A stretch of 64,000 bases of DNA from Desulfobotulus pelophilus (GCF_026155325.1 NZ_JAPFPW010000004.1:1-64000), one strand, 5' to 3'. Counted from the first letter of the stretch, positions 1 to 9,360 are shown. Program-made: numbers and translations. The notes: generated from the sequence alone by a model not told the origin.

Positions 1-459
1 CGGACCATTGTGGATGCCCAGATTTCCGGTTTATGGTTCTGTCTGATTCAGCCTCTTGCCTTTATTATCTATCTGATAGCGGCTCTGGCAGAAACTAACA
101 GGGCACCGTTTGACATGCCTGAGGCGGAAAGTGAGCTGACAGCAGGCTTCCATACGGAATATTCAGGGATGGGATTCGGGTTATTTTTTCTTGGTGAATA
201 TACCAATATGTTTATCGTGAGCAGTGTCGCCGTTGCTGTCTTCCTCGGCGGATGGAGCGGCCTGCCCCTGCCCATGGACGCATGGACCGGAGCCATATGG
301 TTTCTGGTCAAGGTTTACATCCTGATGTTCATCATGATCTGGATCCGCTGGACCTATCCGCGGGTCCGTTTCGACCAGCTGATGAACCTTTCCTGGAAGT
401 ACCTGATACCTTTTGCGCTCCTTAACCTTATTGTAACGGCGGTGATCGTAAAACTATGA
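1..459 (+). CDS. nuoH: NADH-quinone oxidoreductase subunit H, C-terminal part (5' end outside window)
   Basis: The reading frame is open from the first base and ends at a TAT-G/TGA junction overlapping nuoI. The visible 150 or so residues hold the conserved NuoH stretch after the quinone-site helices ([20 protein letters not shown], then [15 protein letters not shown]) followed by about three membrane helices. NuoH is the complex I membrane subunit that links the peripheral arm to the proton-pumping arm and forms much of the quinone channel. Only the C-terminal portion can be judged; the apparent GTG at position 10 is internal, not a start. It is the first visible gene of the nuo operon. Confidence 0.95.
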   Translation, partial: RTIVDAQISGLWFCLIQPLAFIIYLIAALAETNRAPFDMPEAESELTAGFHTEYSGMGFGLFFLGEYTNMFIVSSVAVAVFLGGWSGLPLPMDAWTGAIWFLVKVYILMFIMIWIRWTYPRVRFDQLMNLSWKYLIPFALLNLIVTAVIVKL

Positions 460-905
460 GCGGCTATTTTTCCGACCTCTACCACGGTACAAAAAGTTTG
501 CTGGTGGGCCTTGGCGTGACCTTCAAGGAAATGGTCAAGCCGACGGTGACGGTTCACTATCCCCGTGAAACCATTGTCATTACGCCCAACTATCGGGGCC
601 ATATCGAGCTTGTTATTGATGAAGAGACCGGAGGTTCGCGCTGCATCACCTGTGGCATGTGTGCCAGAGCCTGCCCTTCGGACTGTATCACGGTACTAAG
701 TGAGAAGCCCGAAGGTGCCAAAAAGAAAGTTCTTACAGGTTTTGAGCTGGATTTCACCCGCTGCAGTCTCTGTGGTATCTGCGTGGAGAGCTGTCCTACT
801 GACGCCATTACCTACTCTCAGGACTATAATCTTGCCGGATTCTCCCGTGAGGAGTTCCATATGGACCTTCTCGGGCGCCTTGGGAAGGGAGGCTCTCTGA
901 TATGA
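456..905 (+). CDS. nuoI: NADH-quinone oxidoreductase subunit I (two [4Fe-4S])
   Basis: A 149-aa ferredoxin-like subunit of the complex I peripheral arm. Two complete cluster motifs are visible, [12 protein letters not shown] and [12 protein letters not shown], which bind the N6a and N6b clusters that pass electrons toward the quinone site. The N-terminus ([19 protein letters not shown]) has the usual NuoI amphipathic helix followed by PTVTVHYP. The start ATG overlaps the nuoH stop (ATGA) and its own stop overlaps the nuoJ start in the same way, so nuoH-I-J are translationally coupled. Length and motifs are typical for the family. Confidence 0.96.
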   Translation: MSGYFSDLYHGTKSLLVGLGVTFKEMVKPTVTVHYPRETIVITPNYRGHIELVIDEETGGSRCITCGMCARACPSDCITVLSEKPEGAKKKVLTGFELDFTRCSLCGICVESCPTDAITYSQDYNLAGFSREEFHMDLLGRLGKGGSLI

Positions 906-1417
906 GTACCTACGTTTTCATTGCAGAGGCACTTTTTTTTGCCTTTGTCATCCTGACCTTCATGGGAGCTGTTCTGGCTGTCCGTTCCCGCCTTTTAATG
1001 CATGCTGTTTTAGGGCTGGCGGTCTGCCTTCTGGGAGTGGCAGGACTTTATTTCTATCTTGGCAGTATTTTTCTGACCATGATGCAGATTCTTATTTATG
1101 TAGGAGCTATCTGTATCCTCATGGTCTTCGGGGTGATGGTGGGGTACACGCCACAGGAAATAGCTGAAAGTAACTTTACCGGAAGGAATCGTTTTCTTGC
1201 GGTTGCGGCTTCCTTTGCGGGTTTTTTTCTTTTGCTGATTCCTGTTCTTAGGGCAACATTCCCTGTAGCTGCTGAAAAAACTGGAGATTTTTCTTTGCCA
1301 TGGCTGGGAGAAACCCTTTTGTACCGGTACTGCCTGGCTTTTGAACTTATTTCTGTGGTGCTTCTGGCAGCTATTATCGGTGCCATTATTCTGGCCACCG
1401 GTGGAAGGGAGTCCTGA
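902..1417 (+). CDS. nuoJ: NADH-quinone oxidoreductase subunit J
   Basis: A 171-aa membrane subunit of complex I with five predicted transmembrane helices. The third carries the NuoJ signature MQILIYVGAICILMVFGVMV, a region containing the pi-bulge helix thought to take part in coupling. It starts on an ATGA overlap with nuoI, and nuoK begins 3 bases after its stop. The order I-J-K is the standard one. Nothing unusual is visible in length or motif content. Confidence 0.94.
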   Translation: MSTYVFIAEALFFAFVILTFMGAVLAVRSRLLMHAVLGLAVCLLGVAGLYFYLGSIFLTMMQILIYVGAICILMVFGVMVGYTPQEIAESNFTGRNRFLAVAASFAGFFLLLIPVLRATFPVAAEKTGDFSLPWLGETLLYRYCLAFELISVVLLAAIIGAIILATGGRES

Positions 1418-1420
1418 AAG

Positions 1421-1741
1421 ATGCTGAGTGCAAGCAGCTATCTGACAACCTATCTGATAATTGCCTTAGTGCTTTTTGTGATGGGTATCTACGGAATGGT
1501 ACGTCACCGGTCTTTCATGGGGATGCTGGTTTCAACGGAACTGATTCTCTGTGGCGCGTCTATTAATTTTATGGCCTTTAATCGTTTTGTGCTGCCGGAT
1601 CCCGCCATCGGTCAGGTTTTTACCCTGTTTATAATGGGTATTGCCGCGGCCGAAGCGGCAATTGTGGTCAGCTTTATTCTGGCCGTTTATCGTAAATACC
1701 AGACCGATGATCCCAGTGCGGTTCATGATCTGCGTCATTAA
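1421..1741 (+). CDS. nuoK: NADH-quinone oxidoreductase subunit K
   Basis: A 106-aa protein with three membrane helices, homologous to NuoK/MrpC. The conserved acidic residues lie within helices 2 and 3: STELILCGASINFM and GIAAAEAAIVVSFIL. In the family these glutamates form part of the central hydrophilic axis for proton transfer. It follows nuoJ directly and precedes the antiporter-like subunits. Family assignment is firm from the motif pair and the context. Confidence 0.94.
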   Translation: MLSASSYLTTYLIIALVLFVMGIYGMVRHRSFMGMLVSTELILCGASINFMAFNRFVLPDPAIGQVFTLFIMGIAAAEAAIVVSFILAVYRKYQTDDPSAVHDLRH

Positions 1742-1768
1742 CCCGAAGCCATTCGAGGCGAAACCGGT

Positions 1769-3256
1769 ATGGAAACCATGATTACCAGTAAAATTCTTTT
1801 ACCCGTGCTTCTGCCCATGCTGACAGCTCTGGCTGTTATGGCTTCGGGCTCCAGGCCAAACCTGAGAGAGGCCTGGTCTTTGACCGGTGCGGTTCTTACT
1901 TTTATCTCCGTTGCCCTTCTTGTACCTCACCTTCTGGCCGGTGGCAGCTACAGCTTTACACTTTTTGAGTTGTGGCCAGGAATATCGGTTACATTTCAGG
2001 TGGATGGACTGGGCCTTCTTTTTGCTGGAACAGCCTCGTTCCTGTGGATTCTGGCGTCCATTTACTGCGTCGGCTATATGCGCGGGTTGAATGAACATGC
2101 CCAGACCCGTTTTTATGTCTGCTATGCCGTTTCCGTTGGCGCGGCTATGGGTGGTGCCTTTTCCGGCAGTTTGTTTACCCTTTATCTTTTCTATGAAATA
2201 GTATCCATTTTCACCTACCCTCTGGTTATGCACCATCAGGATGAAGAGGGGTATGAGGGTGCACAGAAATATATTGTTTACCTGATGTTCACCTCCAAGG
2301 CTTTTCTGCTGCCCGCCATGGCCATCATTTATGTGCAGTGCGGAACTCTCGATTTTGCAGCGGGCGATATAGCCTCCGGTATTTTCCCTGGTGATGCTTC
2401 CCGGTTCATGGTGGTAACAAGCTATATCCTGCTCTTCTTCGGGTTTGCCAAAGCAGGCATCATGCCCCTTCATTCCTGGCTTCCGTCTGCTATGGTGGCT
2501 CCCACTCCGGTCTCTGCCCTTCTGCATGCGGTGGTGGTAGTTAAAATCGGTGTTTTTTCCATATGCCGCATCATGCTTTCCGTTTTTGGTGTGGATCTTC
2601 TGGCGGATACGGGACTTGGATTGATAACGGCCTATTTTGTCAGCTTCACCATTATCATGGCTTCCGTTATTGCTCTCACCAAAACCAACCTCAAGGCAAG
2701 GCTGGCCTATTCAACGGTTAGCCAGCTCTCCTATATTATTTTAGGTGTGGCGCTGCTGACACCCAATGGCATCACAGGTGGACTTATCCATATAGCCAAC
2801 CATGGCTTTGCAAAGATTACCCTGTTTTTTGCGGCAGGGTGCATTTTTGTGGCAACGCAGAAAAAAGATATTCGCGAGATGGCGGGTCTGGGTTTTGCCA
2901 TGCCTTTGACCATGCTGGCTTTTTCTCTTGCCTCCCTTTCCATGATTGGTGTGCCGCCTGTGTCCGGCTTTGTCTCCAAGTGGTATCTTGCACTGGGAAC
3001 CATGGACATTAATAATTTGATTCTGTTGACAGTTCTGATGGTAAGTTCACTTCTTAATGCTGGCTATTTTGTGCCTGTTATTCTGACGGCCTTTTTTGGT
3101 AAGCCTGCTGAAGGAGCTGTCGTAACAGCGGGTTTTGTTGAGACCCGGCCACTTATTCTACTGATGGTGATTCCGCTTTGTATCACAGGTGCCATTTCCG
3201 TGGCTATCGGGATCAAGCCGGACCTTCTTCTGGCCATTATTCATCTTCTGATGTGA
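1769..3256 (+). CDS. MrpD/NuoL-type antiporter-like subunit of complex I (first copy)
   Basis: A 495-aa polytopic protein of the proton-conducting membrane transporter family shared by NuoL/M/N and MrpA/D. Conserved features include an acidic residue in FYEIVSIFTYPLV (the TM5-type glutamate), the lysine region around FAKAGIMPLHSWLPSAM, PTPVSALLHAVVVVKIGVF, and a late lysine in SGFVSKWYLA. About 14 helices fit the length. It sits where nuoL would normally be, but it lacks the long C-terminal lateral helix and reads more like MrpD. The start could also be the ATG three codons downstream at 1778. Inference: it acts as one proton-pumping unit of an unusual membrane arm. Confidence 0.85.
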   Translation: METMITSKILLPVLLPMLTALAVMASGSRPNLREAWSLTGAVLTFISVALLVPHLLAGGSYSFTLFELWPGISVTFQVDGLGLLFAGTASFLWILASIYCVGYMRGLNEHAQTRFYVCYAVSVGAAMGGAFSGSLFTLYLFYEIVSIFTYPLVMHHQDEEGYEGAQKYIVYLMFTSKAFLLPAMAIIYVQCGTLDFAAGDIASGIFPGDASRFMVVTSYILLFFGFAKAGIMPLHSWLPSAMVAPTPVSALLHAVVVVKIGVFSICRIMLSVFGVDLLADTGLGLITAYFVSFTIIMASVIALTKTNLKARLAYSTVSQLSYIILGVALLTPNGITGGLIHIANHGFAKITLFFAAGCIFVATQKKDIREMAGLGFAMPLTMLAFSLASLSMIGVPPVSGFVSKWYLALGTMDINNLILLTVLMVSSLLNAGYFVPVILTAFFGKPAEGAVVTAGFVETRPLILLMVIPLCITGAISVAIGIKPDLLLAIIHLLM

Positions 3257-3263
3257 GGTAGGT

Positions 3264-3512
3264 ATGGGACGACTGATGACCTGGCTCCGGGAACGGGCAG
3301 AATGGTTCAAATGGGCTTTTTTCGCCTTCCTGGCCGGCGCCGTTGCCTATGATTTTATGGCAGAGCGGCATGACCCCCATTTTTTCGGGGATACCCTGAT
3401 TGGATTCTGGAGTGTGTTTGCCCTTTTCGGTTGCCTGGGCATGATTGTTATCTGCAAAGGTATTTCCCATGCCTGGCTTATGAAGCAAGAGGACTATTAC
3501 GATGACAAGTAG
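3264..3512 (+). CDS. Small membrane protein between the two antiporter-like subunits
   Basis: An 82-aa protein with two likely membrane segments: residues about 18-29, running from WFKWAFFAFLAG into AVAYDFMAE, and about 42-64, in IGFWSVFALFGCLGMIVIC. A short charged C-terminus follows. A Shine-Dalgarno-like GAGGTAGG precedes the ATG, and the 3' end overlaps the next gene by 11 bases, so it is part of the operon and probably translated. I do not recognise a named family. Its fixed position between two complex I antiporter modules suggests an accessory membrane-arm subunit, but that is inference. Confidence 0.7.
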   Translation: MGRLMTWLRERAEWFKWAFFAFLAGAVAYDFMAERHDPHFFGDTLIGFWSVFALFGCLGMIVICKGISHAWLMKQEDYYDDK

Positions 3513-5307
3513 TATGCTATCTCCTCTGGCCCAGCTGCACCCATGGCTCATGCATCCGGCAACGCTCTTTATTCTGGGTGCCTTGCTGATGCCGGTGCTC
3601 TGCCGGATAAATTTGAAAAATGCTGCTTTGGTGATTATTCCTCTGGTGGCTTTTTTTCAGATAAACATGCTGCCTGAAACATTTGGGCAGGTATCCTGGA
3701 TGGGTTTTGACATGGTGTTTGGACGGGTGGATAAACTCACCTATGTCTTTCTCCATGTTTTTACACTCATGGCGGTAATAGGATCCCTTTTTGCGTTGAA
3801 AGTGGAAGACTGGGGGCAGCATACGGCTGCCTGGCTATATGTCGCCGGTTCCCTTGGAGTTACCCTTGCGGGAGATTATCTTACGCTCTTTATTTTCTGG
3901 GAGCTGATGGCCGTCGCATCCACCTTTCTGATTTGGTACAGAAAAAAGAAGAAGTCCATAGAAGCTGGATTCCGATACCTTCTTGTTCATGTGCTGGGCG
4001 GGTTGATACTGCTGGCGGGCATCTTTTTGAAATATCGCGCTACGGGTGGAGATCTTACCTTTGTGCAGATTCTGCCCACGGATGCGGGTCTTGGGGACTA
4101 TCTCATCATGATCGGCTTCATGCTGAATGCTGCCGTACCGCCTATTCATGCATGGTTGCCCGATGCCTACCCTGAAGCAACGGTTACTGGTGCCGTTTTT
4201 ATGTGTGCTTTCACGACAAAGACGGCTGTGTATGTGCTGGCCCGGGGCTTCCCCGGTTTTGAGGCTTTGGCCATTCTCGGTGCTATCATGGCGCTCTATG
4301 GTGTGGCCTATGCCGTTATTGAAAATGATGCCCGAAGGATTCTTGCCTACCATATTGTCAGTCAGGTCGGCTATATGGTTTGCGGTATCGGCATTGGAAC
4401 GGCCATGGCTGTGAATGGAGCTGTAGCCCACGCGTATGCTCATATTCTTTATAAAGCACTTCTCTTTATGGGGGCGGGTGCTGTTTTGGAGATGACAGGA
4501 CGATCCAAACTGAATGAGCTGGGCGGACTCTATGCTAAAATGCCCCTTGCCCTGATTTTTACGGTAATTGGCGGAATAGCCATTTCAGGTTTTCCGCTGA
4601 CATCGGGTTTTGTGTCTAAATCCATGATTATTGCTGCCGCAGGTGAAGCCCACAGAACCGGACTTCTCCTTATGCTGACCCTTGCTGCTGTGGGGACTTT
4701 TCTTTCGGTTGGTATCAAACTTCCTTATTATATATGGTTTGGTGGAAAATCGGAGCCTTCGGTACCCCATGCCCAGGATCCACCGGCGTGCATGCTCTGG
4801 GCCATGGGGATTGCCGCTTTTATGTGCTTTTTTCTGGGTGTTTATCCGGAATTTCTCTATCGTATGCTGCCTTTTGCGGTTGATTACCAACCCTATACGG
4901 CCTACCATCTTTCTGAAACCCTCCAGCTTTTGGGCTTTACGGGTCTCGGTTTCTATCTGATGGTTAAAAAACTGGGGCCAGAGCCGAAGATGAATTTGGA
5001 TCTGGACTGGTTTTATAGAAAAGGGAGTCTGAAATTTATGGCCTTTGCCTCCGGTCCCCTTTCAAAGGTGAATGATTGGGTAGGTGAAGTATACCGCAGC
5101 ATAGGGCTAACCTGGACCATGTTGACAGCCAGGGCTCTTTCCTGGTTTGACAAAGAAGGTATTGACTATGTAGTGGATGGCACAGCGAAGGGCGTTGTGG
5201 ATACGGGAGACAGACTCCGTCAGGCTCAAACGGGAAAAATTCAGCATTATATTGGTGCTGCGGCCCTTTTACTGTTCGGTATCATGATCGTTGTGATCCT
5301 CCTTTAA
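3502..5307 (+). CDS. NuoL-like/MrpD-type antiporter subunit of complex I (second copy, long C-terminus)
   Basis: A 601-aa member of the proton-conducting transporter family. The core shows the family glutamate (FIFWELMAVASTFLIWY), AAVPPIHAWLPDAYPEATVTG, a histidine-rich central helix (NGAVAHAYAHILYKALLFMG) and the lysine site SGFPLTSGFVSKS. Unlike the first copy it has about 100 extra residues at the C-terminus. The end of this tail (YVVDGTAKGVVDTGDRLRQ, then QTGKIQHY and a last membrane helix) resembles the C-terminal end of NuoL, where a long lateral helix is followed by an anchoring helix. I infer that this copy takes the structural role of NuoL. It overlaps the preceding small gene. Confidence 0.82.
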   Translation: MTSSMLSPLAQLHPWLMHPATLFILGALLMPVLCRINLKNAALVIIPLVAFFQINMLPETFGQVSWMGFDMVFGRVDKLTYVFLHVFTLMAVIGSLFALKVEDWGQHTAAWLYVAGSLGVTLAGDYLTLFIFWELMAVASTFLIWYRKKKKSIEAGFRYLLVHVLGGLILLAGIFLKYRATGGDLTFVQILPTDAGLGDYLIMIGFMLNAAVPPIHAWLPDAYPEATVTGAVFMCAFTTKTAVYVLARGFPGFEALAILGAIMALYGVAYAVIENDARRILAYHIVSQVGYMVCGIGIGTAMAVNGAVAHAYAHILYKALLFMGAGAVLEMTGRSKLNELGGLYAKMPLALIFTVIGGIAISGFPLTSGFVSKSMIIAAAGEAHRTGLLLMLTLAAVGTFLSVGIKLPYYIWFGGKSEPSVPHAQDPPACMLWAMGIAAFMCFFLGVYPEFLYRMLPFAVDYQPYTAYHLSETLQLLGFTGLGFYLMVKKLGPEPKMNLDLDWFYRKGSLKFMAFASGPLSKVNDWVGEVYRSIGLTWTMLTARALSWFDKEGIDYVVDGTAKGVVDTGDRLRQAQTGKIQHYIGAAALLLFGIMIVVILL

Positions 5308-5338
5308 AGAAACCGAAGACCCGGATACGGTATTTACG

Positions 5339-6916
5339 ATGACAAATGCTCTGCTTTATAACAGCCTGGGTTACCCCATTCTTTCGGCGGTGCTGCTGAC
5401 ACCCCTTGCCGGTGCTGCCTGCTGTTTTTTCATCCGGAACCAGACGGTTCTGAAATTATGGGGATTGCTGGTTACCCTCATGACAGCAGCCTTGAGTCTG
5501 CCGCTCTGGACTGCCTTTGACCGGAGCACTCCTGCCTATCAGTTTGTGGAAATGATGGAGTGGTTTCCGAGTATAGGGCTTTCCTATCAGCTGGGAGTTG
5601 ACGGTATTTCCGTACTCCTGGTTCTGCTGACAACCTTTATCATGCCACTTTGTATTCTGTGCTCCTGGAAGTCTATTGAGCACAGGCTTGCGGAGTTTAT
5701 TTTTGCCATACTGGTAATGGAAACGGCGATGATAGGTGTTTTTGTCAGTATGAACACGGTGCTGTTTTATATTTTCTGGGAAGCCATGCTCATCCCCATG
5801 TATCTCCTTATTGCCGTATGGGGTGGTCCGCGCAAGGATTATGCAGCCATTAAGTTTTTCCTGTATACATTTGTTGGCTCCATTTTCTTCCTTGTGGCAA
5901 TTGTAGCCTTACGGGTTAAAACCGGCACATTTTTTATTCCAGATCTCATGGCAGCGGAATTCAGTTTTGGCTGGCAGGCATGGATATTTGCCGGATGTGC
6001 TCTGGCTTTTGCCGTGAAAATCCCCATGTTTCCTTTCCACACCTGGCTTCCAGCTGCCCATGTGGAAGCCCCTACTGCCGGATCGGTTATACTGGCTTCC
6101 ATTCTGCTGAAAATGGGCGGATACGGCTTTCTCCGGTTTTGCTTACCCATGGCACCACAGGCAACGGAGTTTTTTGCTCCATTTCTCATCGTTCTCTCGC
6201 TTGTGGGAATCCTTTATGGCGGTTATCTTGCACTGGGACAGAGCGACATTAAAAAACTTATTGCCTATTCGTCTGTTGGTCATATGGGTTTTGTAACTTT
6301 GGGCATTTTCCTCCTGAATGATGAAGGGGTCAAGGGTGCCATGCTGCAGATGATCAACCACGGCATCACTACGGGCGCCCTGTTTCTTTGTATCGGTATT
6401 ATTTATGAAAGAACCCATTCCAGAGAGATTCAGGATAATGCGGCTTTGGGAATGTTTATGCCTGTTTACGTTACATTCTTGGGGATTTTTTCCCTTTCAT
6501 CCCTTGCCTTTCCGGGAACGAACAGTTTTATCGGTGAATTTCTGATTCTTATGGGAGCTTTCCGGAGTCAGCCTCTGGTGGGTGCCATTGCCATACCGGG
6601 TGCTATCCTTGCTGCGGCCTATATGCTGAGGCTTTTGCAAAAAATGGTTTGGGATTCCAGTGATGGTCATGTGCATCATCACGGTGAGGCAGCCCATGGC
6701 GGTGGTCAAGGAAATGACAATGACCATGCTCACGGGAGAAAGCTTTGGGATCTGGATCTTCGTGAAACCGCTTGTCTTACTTTTCTTGTGGTATTTGTTT
6801 TTTGGATTGGTCTGAACCCGCAACCTGTTCTTTCGGTAATGGATGCGAGTGTTACCCATCTGCTGGATCAGGTGGCCGCAGGGCAGGGGAGTGTCCAGGC
6901 TCTGGCCGGGCATTGA
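5339..6916 (+). CDS. nuoM: NADH-quinone oxidoreductase subunit M
   Basis: A 525-aa antiporter-like proton-pumping subunit. NuoM hallmarks are clear: LGVDGISVLLVLLTTFIMPL, the glutamate site YIFWEAMLIPMYLLI, FHTWLPAAHVEAPTAGSVIL, SDIKKLIAYSSVGHMGFV, and SLAFPGTNSFIGEFL. A histidine- and glycine-rich insertion at about residues 441-465 (bases 6661-6735) lies in a loop near the C-terminus and looks unusual. The order nuoM then nuoN follows the standard arrangement after NuoL. A gap of about 100 bases separates it from nuoN. Confidence 0.95.
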   Translation: MTNALLYNSLGYPILSAVLLTPLAGAACCFFIRNQTVLKLWGLLVTLMTAALSLPLWTAFDRSTPAYQFVEMMEWFPSIGLSYQLGVDGISVLLVLLTTFIMPLCILCSWKSIEHRLAEFIFAILVMETAMIGVFVSMNTVLFYIFWEAMLIPMYLLIAVWGGPRKDYAAIKFFLYTFVGSIFFLVAIVALRVKTGTFFIPDLMAAEFSFGWQAWIFAGCALAFAVKIPMFPFHTWLPAAHVEAPTAGSVILASILLKMGGYGFLRFCLPMAPQATEFFAPFLIVLSLVGILYGGYLALGQSDIKKLIAYSSVGHMGFVTLGIFLLNDEGVKGAMLQMINHGITTGALFLCIGIIYERTHSREIQDNAALGMFMPVYVTFLGIFSLSSLAFPGTNSFIGEFLILMGAFRSQPLVGAIAIPGAILAAAYMLRLLQKMVWDSSDGHVHHHGEAAHGGGQGNDNDHAHGRKLWDLDLRETACLTFLVVFVFWIGLNPQPVLSVMDASVTHLLDQVAAGQGSVQALAGH

Positions 6917-7015
6917 TGACAGGGAGTGTATGTTTCTGCCCGGCTTGAATGAAGGAAGAGCACTTTTTTGCTTGATGATTACTTTGCCAACCTCAAGGTT
7001 TAGGATCGATACGCC

Positions 7016-8452
7016 ATGTCTATGATGGAATTTCTCCCCGAACTGGTCCTCATCGGGATGACCCTGATTTTTTTCGGACTTTCCCTGTTCAAGGCAGATT
7101 CTGTTCTGGTTGGAAGGGTCGCTCTGGGCGGTGCGGGTATCCTGGTGCTGACTGCCTTTGCTGCGCTCTCATCGGAAGGCATGCTGTTCTTTGATGCTTA
7201 CCGTGTGGATCTTTTCTCTCAGACTTTCAAGTTGCTGATAGCCTTTGGTTTTTTGGGTGTTTTGGCACTGGCATCGGGCTTCCCAGGAGTTCGTAATGAA
7301 ATCAGTGCTGAATACGCCATGTTTCTGTCCATTTCCACCATGGGGCTTACCTTTCTTGTCAGTGGAGTGGAGCTTTTGACCATTCTTCTTTGCCTTGAGA
7401 TTTCTTCTTTTGCCCTTTACGTGGCCATCCCCATGCGCAAAGGCGCGCATCGGACCCAGTACGAAGCAGGTATAAAGTATGTATTGTTTGGCGCACTGGC
7501 AACGGGTGTTACCGTTTTCGGCATGAGTTATGTGGTGGGGCTTACGGGAACGACCTATCTTTCAGAACTGGGGCCACTTCTTCCGGACCTTGTAGCTTCT
7601 GAACCTCTGGCTCTCATCGGCCTTCTCATGATTTTGTCTGGCTTTTTCTATAAACTGGCTCTTTTTCCCATGCATTTCTGGACCCCGGATGTGTATGAGG
7701 GGGCAGCCAATGAAACAACAGCATTTGTGGCCACATTGCCTAAAATTGGTGCTGTTGCACTACTGATTCGTTTTATGGCATCAAGTGGCGCAGATTCGGG
7801 TCATCTTGTTTGGGTTCTTTCTGTTTTTGCTGTATTTTCAATGACATACGGGAATCTCGCTGCTCTTGTTCAGAGTGATATCAAGCGGCTTTTAGCCTTT
7901 TCATCCATTGCCCATGCGGGCTATGTAATGGTGGGTATTCTTTCTGCGGGCCCTGAAGGTTTTGGCTCGGCTGTGTACTATATTTTCGGTTACCTGGTCA
8001 TGACGCTGGGGTGCTTTTATGTTATTTGTCAGGTTGCACCAGCGGGTGAAAACCTGAGTTTCGACGGATTGAAAGGACTGCACCGAAAATCACCTGTTCT
8101 TGCCTTTACCCTTGCCGTTGCGGCGTGTGGCATGGCCGGGATTCCTCCAGCAGTGGGCTTTCCTACGAAATTTCTTGTTTTTACCGCTGCCATTGGTCAA
8201 GGATATTATGCCCTTGTGATTCTTGCAGTAATCAATGCTGCTATTTCTGCATTTTACTATCTGAAACTGGTAAGAGCGGCTTATGCCCTTCCCGAAGAAG
8301 AGCTTTCTTCAGGAGCTGTACATCCCCGTTTTGCTCTGGGTGTTCCCATGACGGCTTTGGGTATTTTTATCACAGCGGTGATTCTTGCATCAGGATTGTT
8401 TCCGGAGCCCATCGTAGCCATGGCCAGGGAGGCCGTTGGCGTACTTTTATAA
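7016..8452 (+). CDS. nuoN: NADH-quinone oxidoreductase subunit N
   Basis: A 478-aa antiporter-like membrane subunit of complex I. Recognisable NuoN segments are LEISSFALYVAI, KYVLFGALATGVTVFGMSYV, FKLALFPMHFWTPDVYEGA-type sequence (here YKLALFPMHFWTPDVYEGA), SDIKRLLAFSSIAHAGYVMV and GIPPAVGFPTKFLVF. It is the last nuo gene, with a strong terminator about 35 bases after its stop. The ribosome-binding site before 7016 is weak; the ATG two codons later (7022) is an alternative start. Confidence 0.95.
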   Translation: MSMMEFLPELVLIGMTLIFFGLSLFKADSVLVGRVALGGAGILVLTAFAALSSEGMLFFDAYRVDLFSQTFKLLIAFGFLGVLALASGFPGVRNEISAEYAMFLSISTMGLTFLVSGVELLTILLCLEISSFALYVAIPMRKGAHRTQYEAGIKYVLFGALATGVTVFGMSYVVGLTGTTYLSELGPLLPDLVASEPLALIGLLMILSGFFYKLALFPMHFWTPDVYEGAANETTAFVATLPKIGAVALLIRFMASSGADSGHLVWVLSVFAVFSMTYGNLAALVQSDIKRLLAFSSIAHAGYVMVGILSAGPEGFGSAVYYIFGYLVMTLGCFYVICQVAPAGENLSFDGLKGLHRKSPVLAFTLAVAACGMAGIPPAVGFPTKFLVFTAAIGQGYYALVILAVINAAISAFYYLKLVRAAYALPEEELSSGAVHPRFALGVPMTALGIFITAVILASGLFPEPIVAMAREAVGVLL

Positions 8453-8486
8453 AAAACCCTTTCATTGGGGTGATGAAGAAACAGGC

Positions 8487-8534
8487 AAGAGGAGATAAAA
8501 GCCACCGAAACAAGGCTTTTATCTCCTCTTTTTA
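8487..8534 (+). terminator. Strong intrinsic terminator of the nuo operon
   Basis: A perfect 17-bp stem (8487-8503 with 8514-8530) around a 10-base loop is followed by a short T-rich run. It lies 34 bases after the nuoN stop, so it ends the nuo transcript. Confidence 0.85.
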
Positions 8535-8946
8535 TGGATTCGAGAAGGTCCAGAACTGCTGTCAGATACTGATATCGGAGAGTTTTTCTGATTTACGGCG
8601 GGAGGGTGCAGGAGTATGCTGGCCTTTTTCAGGTGAGCATTAATGCAAAAGTCAAAAAAGCACGAATGATGTCGGCTATGCCCTGATAGGATGCCATAAA
8701 GATTTGTCGTACGGAGCAGACTGAAAGGTGCTAACCCGGCACTCACATTCTTTCCATTAAAAAGAGCGGTGCGTTTTGTTATTGTTATGGGATAAAGCTT
8801 TGAATTCAGGTGTTTATTTTGGTTTTACGAGGGGGATGGGTGGGCATTTTTTATGGGTCAAAAAACACGTATAATCAGGTGTTCCTTTTAAGGGGAAGCC
8901 AGATACACAGTTCTTTGTCAGTCAGTAGTAGGGGGAGGGCAATCAA
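8535..8946. other. Intergenic region after the nuo terminator
   Basis: About 410 bases between the nuo terminator and the 3' end of a minus-strand lipoprotein gene. Short ORFs on both strands lack credible ribosome-binding sites or recognisable protein sequence. I see no RNA gene or repeat. Confidence 0.5.
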
Positions 8947-9360
8947 TCAATGAGTCAGCATCCAAATATAGAGCTCGGAGTTTGCCGGGTCATGCCACAT
9001 CTGGCGTATGACTGCATGGATGGTTTCTCCTGAAGTTGTCTGAATGCTAACGGAATCCATGTGAGTTGTGGCACTGTCGCGGGTCCCCGTTGTCTGTACC
9101 GCATGCCATGATTGTACCTGGGTACCTTTTTGCCGTGCTATCTCGTCAATGGCTCTGGATATGGCCAGATTCCTTTGGGCATTGGGGCCATGCAGGTGCG
9201 GCCGGGCGATCCCCACTCCGCCAATCTGACCATTTACGGAAGGATTATAGATGAAAGCAGGCCTTGCATCATTTCCCTTGGGACCAGCAGGTGTACTGTG
9301 GTGGGTGCAGCCCATGGACAGAATAGTCATTAAAAGGAGTGGGATCGTTTTTTGCATCAT
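8947..9360 (-). CDS. LPP20-family lipoprotein (short)
   Basis: Read from the ATG at 9360, this gives a 137-aa lipoprotein with a lipobox ending at Cys18 (ILSMGC). An AAAGGA ribosome-binding site precedes this start, while an upstream extension of the frame has neither signal. After the lipid anchor, the sequence PAFIYNPSVNGQIGGVGIAR matches the opening of LPP20-type lipoproteins, followed by RNLAISRAIDEIARQKGTQV and a C-terminal ELYIWMLTH. Its neighbour at 9548-10132 shares the plan (WVFNPELEGGVAAVGTARIG; ELFVWMVV), so the two are diverged paralogues. Probable location is the outer membrane; the exact role of the family is not established. Confidence 0.8.
   Translation of the reverse strand: MMQKTIPLLLMTILSMGCTHHSTPAGPKGNDARPAFIYNPSVNGQIGGVGIARPHLHGPNAQRNLAISRAIDEIARQKGTQVQSWHAVQTTGTRDSATTHMDSVSIQTTSGETIHAVIRQMWHDPANSELYIWMLTH

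Noticed and set aside
1799-2527. 242-codon minus-strand frame within the first antiporter-like gene
   Set aside because: It is antisense to a clear membrane subunit and reads as a His/Gln/Lys-rich shadow.
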